Shown: positions 1-5,664 of the stretch, one piece after another
How positions within the stretch are numbered: position 1 is the stretch's first letter
Layout: every line of letters starts with the position of its first letter
NCBI GenBank assembly: GCA_001513505.1
Contig: LFTM01000150.1
Coordinates: 6,901-14,182 of the forward strand
Source of the DNA: Clostridiales bacterium DTU092
GTDB taxonomy: Bacteria; Bacillota; Clostridia; Caldicoprobacterales; Caldicoprobacteraceae
DNA length: 7,282 nt
Reading direction: 5' to 3'
The notes under the pieces: model-generated
Databases searched by the model: none
Seen by the model: only the letters and a program-made list of their open reading frames with translations
What the model was told of the DNA's origin: nothing
Translations under genes and position numbers: made by a program

Positions 1-909
1 GATACCCAGGGTGCGTTAGTGGTAGGAATATCGGAAGTAATGGATCCTGAAGGGCATACCCACTATCCTGCCGGCGAAGCTGGTTTAAGACCGGGTGATA
101 TAATTGAAAAAATAAATGGTGTTTATGTAGAAAACGCTGAGCATCTTTCGGAGCTGGTAAACCGTTTAAAGGACAGCGGGATTGAACTGGATGTACGAAG
201 AGGAAACGTTATTTTTAAAACTCACATAGTTCCCGTAAGGGATCATCATGATTTAAAGTATAGATTGGGTATCTGGGTTCGTGACAGTACAGCCGGAGTA
301 GGAACTTTAACATTTTATGATCCTGATAGCGGCTATTTTGGGGCTCTCGGTCATGCAATCACCGATCTGGACACGGGTACACTGCTATCAGTAAAAAACG
401 GGGAGATAATGGAATCTAAAATCATTGATGTAAAGCAAGGCAGGCGGGGAGAACCAGGAGAGCTTAAAGGAGTGTTCTCCGGAAAGCAGAAAATAATAGG
501 AAAAATATTAAGGAATACACAATACGGCATATATGGGGAAATGTATGAGTCCTTGCCAGAATTTTATTATAATAAACCTCTGCCAATTTGTTATCAGCAT
601 GACGTTCGGGTTGGTGATGCCACCATACTGACAACTGTTGACAGCAAGGGAATAAGGGAATTTGATATACAGATTAGGAAGGTTAATTACCAGCAACGAC
701 CCAACTCAAAAGGAATGGTGATAGAAATAACCGATCCCGAGTTATTGGAGCTTACCGGTGGTATAGTACAGGGCATGAGCGGAAGCCCGATCATTCAGAA
801 TGGAAGAATTGTGGGGGCCATTACCCACGTGTTTGTAAACGATCCTAAGAAGGGATACGGAATATTTATAGAATGGATGCTGGAGGAAAGCCAAAAAATT
901 GTAAACTGA
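1..909 (+). CDS. spoIVB: SpoIVB serine peptidase (S55 family), 5'-truncated by window edge
   Basis: Sporulation signalling protease made in the forespore and secreted to the space between the forespore and mother-cell membranes. In Bacillus it cleaves the SpoIVFA/BofA-inhibited complex and so triggers pro-sigma-K processing. The frame is open from base 1 (reads DTQGALVVGIS...), so the GTG at 19 is an internal Val codon and the true start lies upstream. Codons about 7-62 form a PDZ domain (GLRPGDIIEKING core). The rest is the S55 peptidase domain. Counting from base 1, the likely triad is His118 (in GALGHAI), Asp245 (in EITDPE) and Ser260 (in GMSGSP). Each lies exactly 118 residues before the His236/Asp363/Ser378 I recall for B. 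subtilis SpoIVB, so about 118 residues are missing and there is no net indel between the catalytic positions. The C-terminal stretch (VGAITHVFVNDP...GYGIFIEWML) is near-identical to the Bacillus protein as I remember it. The stop is TGA. It lies directly upstream of spo0A, a classic arrangement. Confidence 0.97.
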   Translation, partial: DTQGALVVGISEVMDPEGHTHYPAGEAGLRPGDIIEKINGVYVENAEHLSELVNRLKDSGIELDVRRGNVIFKTHIVPVRDHHDLKYRLGIWVRDSTAGVGTLTFYDPDSGYFGALGHAITDLDTGTLLSVKNGEIMESKIIDVKQGRRGEPGELKGVFSGKQKIIGKILRNTQYGIYGEMYESLPEFYYNKPLPICYQHDVRVGDATILTTVDSKGIREFDIQIRKVNYQQRPNSKGMVIEITDPELLELTGGIVQGMSGSPIIQNGRIVGAITHVFVNDPKKGYGIFIEWMLEESQKIVN

Positions 910-935
910 CTGGTATACGCCAAAAATAGTGGTAA

Positions 936-942
936 TGCGACA
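936..942 (-). promoter_or_regulatory. Degenerate 0A box (Spo0A binding site) upstream of spo0A
   Basis: The + strand reads TGCGACA, i.e. TGTCGCA on the minus strand. This is 6 of 7 against the TGTCRAA core of the Spo0A~P binding site. It is the outermost of three candidate boxes in the 153-bp spoIVB-spo0A gap and its centre is 18 bp from the next. Alone it would be weak; the clustering is what supports it. Confidence 0.35.
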
Positions 943-953
943 ATCGTTTTATT

Positions 954-960
954 TTTGACA
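954..960 (-). promoter_or_regulatory. 0A box (Spo0A binding site) upstream of spo0A, minus orientation
   Basis: The + strand reads TTTGACA, i.e. TGTCAAA on the minus strand, a full match to the TGTCRAA core (8 of 9 to TTTGTCRAA when extended to 962). It contains TTGACA (955-960), which could be mistaken for a sigma-A -35. No acceptable -10 lies 16-18 bp downstream (the hexamers there are CATTTG, ATTTGT and TTTGTC), so I favour the Spo0A-site reading. Confidence 0.5.
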
Positions 961-962
961 AG

Positions 963-990
963 AAGGGATATTTGAACATTTGTCGAATAG
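963..990 (+). promoter_or_regulatory. Candidate sigma-H promoter of spo0A
   Basis: A -35-like element at 963-971 (AAGGGATAT, one mismatch to RNAGGAWWW) and a -10-like element at 982-990 (GTCGAATAG, one mismatch to RNNGAATWW) are 10 bp apart; 11-12 bp is usual. B. subtilis spo0A has a sigma-H promoter, so the position is biologically sensible. The short spacer keeps confidence low. Confidence 0.35.
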
Positions 991-999
991 AAATCTAAT
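972..999 (+). promoter_or_regulatory. Candidate sigma-A (vegetative) promoter of spo0A
   Basis: TTGAAC at 972-977 (4 of 6 to TTGACA), a 16-bp spacer and TCTAAT at 994-999 (5 of 6 to TATAAT). The perfect 0A box lies inside the spacer, where bound Spo0A~P would block RNA polymerase, as at the vegetative spo0A promoter of B. subtilis. It overlaps the sigma-H candidate, and sequence alone cannot tell which one is used. Confidence 0.3.
979..987 (+). promoter_or_regulatory. Perfect 0A box (Spo0A binding site) in the spo0A promoter
   Basis: TTTGTCGAA matches the nine-base Spo0A box consensus TTTGTCRAA at every position. It lies 75 bp before the spo0A start codon. It overlaps the GAAT of a candidate sigma-H -10 and sits between the elements of a candidate sigma-A promoter, so Spo0A~P bound here would be well placed for autoregulation. 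B. subtilis spo0A is likewise autoregulated through 0A boxes at a vegetative and a sigma-H promoter. Confidence 0.75.
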
Positions 1000-1062
1000 G
1001 AAAGAAATCAAATATTTGGTTTTTTTTAAAGATTATTCTATTAATTAGGGGGTATAGTAGGA

Positions 1063-1893
1063 ATGCAAAACAGAGTTAGGGTTTTGATTGCTGATGATAA
1101 TAAGGAGTTCTGTGATATCATTCGCAGGTATTTGGAGAAACAAGAAGATATGGAGGTTATCGGCATAGCCAGCGACGGGATTGAAGCGCTGGAAATGATA
1201 ATCAGTACCAGCCCTGAAGTAGTTATACTTGATATCATAATGCCACATATTGATGGTTTAGGTGTGTTGGAAAGGCTAAATAGCAGTGAACTTGAAAGCA
1301 GGCCCAAAATAGTTATACTATCGGCAGTTGGCCAGGATAAGATTACTCAAAGAGCTATGGCTCTGGGTGCTGATTATTATTTTCTAAAACCTTTTGATAT
1401 GGAGGTATTTGTAAAAAGAATCAGAGAGCTGGCAACAGATGTTGATCCGGATTTTGATGTACCTGTATCTGCAGCTAATCAAGCCGTTCAATCCTTTGTC
1501 ACTGACCCCGGCACCAAACCCAGCAATAATAATCGTTCAGCACTTGAATCCAATATAACAAATATCATTCACGAGATCGGGGTTCCGGCTCATATAAAGG
1601 GTTACCATTATCTAAGAGAGGCAATATTTATGGTTATAGAAGACATGGATCTGCTTGGAGGAATCACAAAGGAACTGTATCCCATGATAGCTGAAAAATT
1701 CAATACTACTCCCAGCAGAGTTGAAAGGGCCATACGGCATGCCATTGAAGTGGCATGGAACAGGGGCCGAATTGAAACAATCAATAAGATATTCGGTTAC
1801 ACAATTCATGATGAAAAAGGAAAACCAACCAACGGTGAATTTATTGCCATGATAGCTGATCGCATGAGAATCAAGGCGAAACTTGCCCGTTGA
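1063..1893 (+). CDS. spo0A: Spo0A, sporulation master response regulator
   Basis: Cytoplasmic phosphorelay-controlled transcription factor that commits cells to sporulation by binding 0A boxes. The 276 residues (B. subtilis about 267) divide into three parts. The receiver domain is at 1-123, with acidic pair Asp11/Asp12, phospho-acceptor Asp57 (VVILD), Ser87 at the Thr/Ser switch position and Lys109 (FLKPF). A variable linker runs from about 124 to 160. The Spo0A-specific C-terminal DNA-binding domain spans about 163-276. The C-terminal domain holds HEIGVPAHIKGY, a helix-turn-helix with recognition helix around 218-231 (PSRVERAIRHAIEVAW) and FGYTI...KPTNGEFIAMIAD, essentially invariant in spore formers. 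The start is ATG, with GGGGG at 1048-1052 ten bases upstream. The preceding 153 bp hold three candidate 0A boxes and overlapping promoter elements, which suggests autoregulation. Transcription ends at the hairpin at 1924-1973, so spo0A looks separable from the genes after it. Confidence 0.99.
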   Translation: MQNRVRVLIADDNKEFCDIIRRYLEKQEDMEVIGIASDGIEALEMIISTSPEVVILDIIMPHIDGLGVLERLNSSELESRPKIVILSAVGQDKITQRAMALGADYYFLKPFDMEVFVKRIRELATDVDPDFDVPVSAANQAVQSFVTDPGTKPSNNNRSALESNITNIIHEIGVPAHIKGYHYLREAIFMVIEDMDLLGGITKELYPMIAEKFNTTPSRVERAIRHAIEVAWNRGRIETINKIFGYTIHDEKGKPTNGEFIAMIADRMRIKAKLAR

Positions 1894-1923
1894 TTCTTAT
1901 AAAAGTTTTCATTTCCTGAGACG

Positions 1924-1973
1924 ATACTTCCAAACCAGATAGTCTTAGATTATCTGGTTGGAGGTATTTTTTT
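1924..1973 (+). terminator. Rho-independent terminator of spo0A
   Basis: The left arm at 1924-1941 (ATACTTCC...CCAGATA) pairs with the right arm at 1951-1967 (TATCTGG...GGAGGTAT) in a stem of about 17 bp. There is one bulged base and one G-T wobble. The loop is 9 nt (1942-1950) and is followed by seven T residues at 1967-1973. It begins 30 bp after the spo0A stop codon. Confidence 0.93.
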
Positions 1974-1987
1974 ATGTATATTTAATG

Positions 1988-2015
1988 TTGCAATGTAAAA
2001 CATAGGTAATAGGAT
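1988..2015 (+). promoter_or_regulatory. Weak candidate sigma-A promoter for the steA operon
   Basis: TTGCAA at 1988-1993 (4 of 6 to TTGACA), a 16-bp spacer and TAGGAT at 2010-2015 (4 of 6 to TATAAT), between the spo0A terminator and steA. A promoter is expected here because the terminator isolates steA from spo0A, but this match is only moderate. Confidence 0.27.
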
Positions 2016-2078
2016 GTATCAAAGAATAAAGCAGACAGAATATAAAAATAATGGTAAAAGTAATAAGGATGGCTGAAA

Positions 2079-3197
2079 ATGATAAAAGGACGTGCAAAGA
2101 AGGACGAAAAAACAAAAAATCTTATAAAACGGCTTTCACCGGGTGATATAGCGGTGATCTATCATCAGGATTTGGATGAAGTGGCGGCCGTACATCTTGT
2201 GGATAAGAAAATTAAAGCAGTGATAAATGGGGCCCCGTCAATAAGTGGAAAATATCCGAATTTGGGGCCAAAGATACTTTTGGATGCGGGCATCCCTATA
2301 GTTGATAATATAGGAGAAAAAGCTTTTAAATACATAAAAGAAAATGATTACCTGGAAATAAATGAGGATTATCTTTGGGTAAATGATAGGTTCTTTTGCC
2401 AAGTAAACATTCTTGATAAGCAGCAGATAGAAAAAAGGATGATGGAGGCCAGGGAAAACATATGGGAAGTTTTACGGGATTTTATTGATAACACATTGGA
2501 TTATGCAGCCAAAGAGAAAGAAATAGTGGTTTCACCTGTTATGCTGCCGCCTATAAAAACCAGGATGGAAAAGCGGCATGTATTGATTGTCATAAGGGGA
2601 AGAAACTATCTGGAGGATCTGAAAGCCATACGTTCATATATTGAAGAGGTTCGTCCCGTGATAATTGGTGTCGATGGCGGTGGAGATGCACTAATGGAGT
2701 TCGGTTATAAGCCCCATTTGGTTATCGGCGATATGGACAGTGTAAGTGATGAATGCTTGAAAAACTGCGATGAAATCATAGTTCATGCTTACCCCGACGG
2801 GAGATGTCCGGGTATGGAGCGGATTAAGAAAATGGGCTTAGATGCAGTAACATTTCCCTTTGCCGGTACCAGTGAAGATGTTGCTCTGATTCTTGCATAT
2901 GAAAATAAAGCCGAGCTCATCGTAACGGTTGGCAGCCATACAAGTATGGTAGATTTTCTTGAAAAGGGACGTAAAGGAATGGCCAGCACACTGCTTGTAA
3001 GGATGAAGGTTGGGTATAAGGTGGTTGACGCCAAAGGGGTAAGCGAACTCTATAAAAACCGCATTCAACCAAGTTATATTGCTGCCCTTTTGGTTTCAGC
3101 CATGTTTCCCATACTTCTGGTAGCACGGATGTCACCACAGATTCAGGAATTATATCATCTGCTTGCATTACGAATTAAGTTATTGCTTGGTTTTTAG
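2079..3197 (+). CDS. steA: SteA-family putative cytokinetic ring protein (thiamin-pyrophosphokinase-like fold)
   Basis: Member of the SteA family. In Corynebacterium, SteA localises to the division ring and works with SteB in cell separation. The role here is inferred from family. An N-terminal domain (about 18-77) carries PGDIAVIYHQDLDEVAA and INGAPSISGKYPNLGP...GIPIVDN. A helical charged stretch spans about 114-150. A domain resembling the thiamin pyrophosphokinase catalytic domain follows at about 165-320, with GVDGGGDALMEFG (197-209) and KPHLVIGDMDS (211-221) matching the DGG and GDxDS motifs that bind nucleotide/Mg in that family, then GTSEDVAL (263-270). A hydrophobic segment at about 333-350 is a likely membrane anchor. 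Thiamin pyrophosphokinases are shorter and lack the extra N-terminal domain and anchor, so I do not call it a TPK. Start ATG with AAGGA at 2065-2069. Only 10 bp separate its TAG stop from steB. First gene of the downstream operon. Confidence 0.87.
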   Translation: MIKGRAKKDEKTKNLIKRLSPGDIAVIYHQDLDEVAAVHLVDKKIKAVINGAPSISGKYPNLGPKILLDAGIPIVDNIGEKAFKYIKENDYLEINEDYLWVNDRFFCQVNILDKQQIEKRMMEARENIWEVLRDFIDNTLDYAAKEKEIVVSPVMLPPIKTRMEKRHVLIVIRGRNYLEDLKAIRSYIEEVRPVIIGVDGGGDALMEFGYKPHLVIGDMDSVSDECLKNCDEIIVHAYPDGRCPGMERIKKMGLDAVTFPFAGTSEDVALILAYENKAELIVTVGSHTSMVDFLEKGRKGMASTLLVRMKVGYKVVDAKGVSELYKNRIQPSYIAALLVSAMFPILLVARMSPQIQELYHLLALRIKLLLGF

Positions 3198-3207
3198 GTG
3201 ATAGAAC

Positions 3208-4074
3208 ATGATGCATGTAAAGTATTATATTATCCTGTTGATCGGAATATTTCTTTCTCTTGGTTTAGGGATATTAATAGGGGTGACCCTTGAAAACAAG
3301 GATGTACTTGAAAACCAGCAAATATTGATAACACGACAGATAGAAAATGAATTTTCAGCATTAAGACAAGAGGCGGAGATGCTGAAAGCTGACCTTGAGA
3401 ATTTAGAAAAGGAAAAGGAACAGGCAGATTCGTTGTGCAATTATCTGTTTTCAAGATTAACAGAAAACAGGTTGGATCAAATAAATATTGCAATGATAGG
3501 TTTTAGTGCCAGTGATATGTATTATGAACTGGAACAGTTTTTGCAGTCAGCGGGAGCTGCCATTAAAGCCAGTGTAGTGATTGAACCCGATCTGTATACT
3601 CAACAATTGGATATAGCAGCCGTATCTGATGTTTTTAATGACGGAATAGATGAAACCGGCAGATTTTATAATATTATTGCCGAAGAACTTATATTTAGTA
3701 TTATTGATGGTTCGACGAGTCCGCTGATGAATCGTGTTAAAGATCTGCAGCTTATCAATATTTCAATTAACTCTGAAGAGTCTGGCGATATTATCATATT
3801 GTATGGAAATGGACGTGATAAAAGCACCAAACTATATGGAAATCAGTTTTTTGATATAGCACTTATTCAAGCTGCAAAAAACCTGGGTTTACCGATCATA
3901 GCTGTGGAGCCTTCATCAGTCGGAAGTAGTGCCATACCTGAATATAAAAGGATGGGTGTCTCGGTTGTGGAAAACATAGATACTAAGTTTGGAAAGCTGG
4001 AATTGGTGTCGTTATTGGAAACAAACAGGGATGGATTTGAACCCGACGGTATATCGGATGATGTATACCCCTGA
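3208..4074 (+). CDS. steB: SteB/MctB-family membrane-anchored coiled-coil protein
   Basis: A 288-residue protein with a short N-terminus, one transmembrane helix (about 6-28, YYIILLIGIFLSLGLGILIG) and a heptad-like, Glu/Lys-rich coiled coil (about 30-76). A globular domain follows, presumably outside the membrane, ending in VSVVENIDTKFGKLELVSLL (251-270). This layout and the late D-T-x-x-G-x-x pattern are those of the family annotated copper transporter MctB in mycobacteria and SteB in corynebacteria. In a Gram-positive cell with no outer membrane, the SteB reading (partner of SteA in cell separation, affecting peptidoglycan hydrolase activity) is more sensible than copper transport. The ribosome binding site (AGGTGAT, 3196-3202) overlaps the steA stop codon, which implies translational coupling. 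Three in-frame ATGs (3208, 3211, 3214) are possible starts; 3208 lies 7 nt after AGGTG. Confidence 0.82.
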   Translation: MMHVKYYIILLIGIFLSLGLGILIGVTLENKDVLENQQILITRQIENEFSALRQEAEMLKADLENLEKEKEQADSLCNYLFSRLTENRLDQINIAMIGFSASDMYYELEQFLQSAGAAIKASVVIEPDLYTQQLDIAAVSDVFNDGIDETGRFYNIIAEELIFSIIDGSTSPLMNRVKDLQLINISINSEESGDIIILYGNGRDKSTKLYGNQFFDIALIQAAKNLGLPIIAVEPSSVGSSAIPEYKRMGVSVVENIDTKFGKLELVSLLETNRDGFEPDGISDDVYP

Positions 4075-4125
4075 ATGTGATATAAAAGAATTTAATCTGG
4101 ACAAAGAATAGGAGCCTGATTATTT

Positions 4126-4803
4126 ATGGCAACAAGAGATGTGGGAGTTATAATTCCGGCATATAACGAAGAAAGCCGTATAGGATACACAATAAGAGCT
4201 CTCAGGGATATTCAATCAATAGATGAAATACTGGTGGTGGATGATGGTTCTACCGATAATACTGCTGAAATAGCAAGCAAAGAGGGGGCAAGGCTTCTTA
4301 AACTGAACAGAAATTACGGAAAGGGTTATGCCCTGTTGCAGGGAATAAAGGCCTTATCGTGTCCAATAGTTTTACTTTTAGATGCAGATCTGGGGGAAAG
4401 TGCCGGTGAGGCAGAAAAGCTCATCCAACCAATCCGTGAAGGTAAAGCAGATGTAACAATAGCCCGGTTTCCGGATAATCCGGAAAAAAGCGGTTTTGGA
4501 ATGGTAAAGTGGTTATCAAGATTTGGAGTTCGAATACTAACCGGGAAGGATATGAAAACAGTATTATCGGGGCAAAGGGGATTCAGACGGGACATAATAA
4601 ATCCGGAATTTTTCAGGTATAAGGGCTTTGGTATAGAATTTGGAATGACGGTAGATTTGATAAACCGTGGTTTAAGAATATATGAAATAGATGTTCAAAT
4701 GACCCATAGTGTAACCGGCATGAATTGGGCGGGCATAATGCACAGAGCCCGGCAGTTCCGGGATATATCTTCCGTATTATTGAAAAAGTTTGCGGAAAGG
4801 TAG
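4126..4803 (+). CDS. Family 2 glycosyltransferase
   Basis: Likely transfers a sugar from a nucleotide-sugar donor to a lipid-linked or other acceptor at the inner face of the membrane. The 225 residues form a GT-A fold. VGVIIPAYNEESRIG (6-20) opens the nucleotide-binding strand, EILVVDDGSTDNTAEIA (34-50) carries the DDGS motif, and GKGYALLQG (65-73) follows. LLLDADLGE (83-91) holds the DXD-type metal site and LSGQRGFRR (147-155) takes the place of the acceptor/QxxRW region. There is no transmembrane segment, so it is soluble or peripheral. It most resembles the dolichyl-phosphate-mannose/glucosyl-3-phosphoglycerate type of small GT2 enzymes; donor and acceptor cannot be read from sequence. 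Start ATG with AGGAG at 4110-4114. It follows steB after 51 bp and precedes the MraY-like gene by 15 bp, which suggests consecutive steps on one polyprenyl-linked glycan. A perfect 19-bp palindrome lies inside it (4468-4486). Confidence 0.9.
   Translation: MATRDVGVIIPAYNEESRIGYTIRALRDIQSIDEILVVDDGSTDNTAEIASKEGARLLKLNRNYGKGYALLQGIKALSCPIVLLLDADLGESAGEAEKLIQPIREGKADVTIARFPDNPEKSGFGMVKWLSRFGVRILTGKDMKTVLSGQRGFRRDIINPEFFRYKGFGIEFGMTVDLINRGLRIYEIDVQMTHSVTGMNWAGIMHRARQFRDISSVLLKKFAER
4468..4486. repeat. Perfect 19-bp palindrome inside the GT2 gene
   Basis: TTTCCGGAT, one central A (4477), then ATCCGGAAA: nine-base arms with no mismatch, encoding FPDNPEK in the glycosyltransferase. As RNA it would give a 7-bp stem with a 5-nt loop. 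It could be an operator-like site or a coincidence of coding sequence. Confidence 0.6.
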
Positions 4804-4818
4804 TGGCAAGAGGAAATA

Positions 4819-5664
4819 ATGAACATGACTGAACACATTTTATCCCTTGTTATATCAAGTATAGCTGCCCGTTATTTTATAGTAAGGATATATAGATTAT
4901 TAGCGGCAAACAGTATATATACCAGTAACTATAGCGGACGTCCGGTTGTTACCGGTATGGGTCTGGCATTGATGTTTCCTTGTCTTTTGGGCACCATGCC
5001 ATTTTTGATCCATAGAATTGAGTTTGATTATCTGGGGTTTGTAACAGCAGTTGTATCCCTGGTGGTATTGGGAGTTATTGATGATATACTTGGAGACGGA
5101 AAAATCAGGGGAATAAAAGGCCATTTGATGGTAATTTTAAAAGGGGGGTTGTCAACCGGCGGTATTAAACTTATCATTGCTCTTTTTCTGAGTACATTAT
5201 TATCATTTTATTATCATTCTTATTTTGTTTACCGGCTGGTATATACTCTGATATTTTTACTCTTTATTAATTTTATAAATCTCATGGATCTCAGACCCGG
5301 CAGAGCGACCAAAGTTTTTTTAATTTCAGTTATTATACTTTTGTTAACTGGCCGGTTTAATAATTTATGGATATTTACACCTGTTGCAACAGCAATACCT
5401 TTTTACATAAAAGGTGAAATGAGAGAACAGTATATGCTGGGGGATACCGGTGCCAACTTACTGGGCGGTATATTAGGATATTATACCATAAAAAACATTT
5501 CTCCGGCCCCTGCATTCATTATGGCTTTTATACTGTTAGCCATACATATAGTTGCCGAATATTATTCAATATCAAAAATAATTGAATCCGTTCCCATTCT
5601 ACGGCAAATTGATCAACTTTGGAGGATGAAAGATGATGCAGATACCGGCATGGATAGAGTTTAA
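4819..5664 (+). CDS. Divergent MraY/WecA-like polyprenyl-phosphate sugar-1-phosphate transferase
   Basis: Integral membrane protein of 281 residues with about 8-9 hydrophobic segments. It resembles enzymes that move a sugar-1-phosphate from a UDP-sugar to undecaprenyl phosphate. Retained family signatures are GVIDDILGD (85-93, the Asp-Asp pair, Asp88/Asp89), NFINLMD (151-157) and MLGDTGANLLGG (206-217, Asp209). RPVVTGMGLALMF (41-53) matches the usual RP...GG start of the family. Departures: the DGxDGLA loop reads DLRPGRA (157-163), and the histidine cluster expected near the C-terminus is replaced by a region around ESVPILRQIDQLWR (256-269). It is also shorter than typical MraY (about 320-360). 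It is therefore unlikely to be the housekeeping MraY and its substrate is open. Start ATG at 4819 with AGAGGAA at 4809-4815. The ATG two codons later (4825) gives a more usual spacing and is an alternative. Its 3' end overlaps the DUF3866 gene by 32 bp. Confidence 0.8.
   Translation: MNMTEHILSLVISSIAARYFIVRIYRLLAANSIYTSNYSGRPVVTGMGLALMFPCLLGTMPFLIHRIEFDYLGFVTAVVSLVVLGVIDDILGDGKIRGIKGHLMVILKGGLSTGGIKLIIALFLSTLLSFYYHSYFVYRLVYTLIFLLFINFINLMDLRPGRATKVFLISVIILLLTGRFNNLWIFTPVATAIPFYIKGEMREQYMLGDTGANLLGGILGYYTIKNISPAPAFIMAFILLAIHIVAEYYSISKIIESVPILRQIDQLWRMKDDADTGMDRV
5621..5625 (+). promoter_or_regulatory. Ribosome binding site setting the DUF3866 start
   Basis: GGAGG lies inside the end of the MraY-like gene, 7 nt before the ATG at 5633. 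It supports translation beginning within the upstream gene and fixes the start at 5633 (or the adjacent ATG at 5636). Confidence 0.75.

Noticed and set aside
101..113. Identical ACCGGGTGATATA string in spoIVB and near 2138-2150 in steA
   Set aside because: Both copies encode a PGDI turn in unrelated domains. Flanking bases differ, so it is not a repeat element.
508..696. Minus-strand open frames opposite spoIVB and several other genes (e.g. 1041-1307, 2789-3034, 4326-4595)
   Set aside because: They lie entirely or almost entirely opposite well-supported genes, and their translations show no recognisable domain. They are shadows of the + strand genes.
955..960. TTGACA as a sigma-A -35 for spo0A
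   Set aside because: The hexamers 16-18 bp downstream (CATTTG, ATTTGT, TTTGTC) do not resemble TATAAT. The same bases fit a minus-strand 0A box better.
2009..2043. Sigma-H-like promoter before steA (ATAGGATGT at 2009-2017, ACAGAATAT at 2035-2043)
   Set aside because: Both elements match the consensus well, but the spacer is 17 bp; sigma-H promoters need about 11-12 bp.
2574..3034. Annotating the first operon gene as thiamin pyrophosphokinase
   Set aside because: The motifs are shared, but the protein has an extra N-terminal domain and C-terminal anchor and sits next to steB, which fits the SteA family and not thiamin metabolism.
3875..3892. AAACC/GGTTT inverted repeat in steB
   Set aside because: Arms are only 5 bp with a 2-nt centre, expected by chance at this length.
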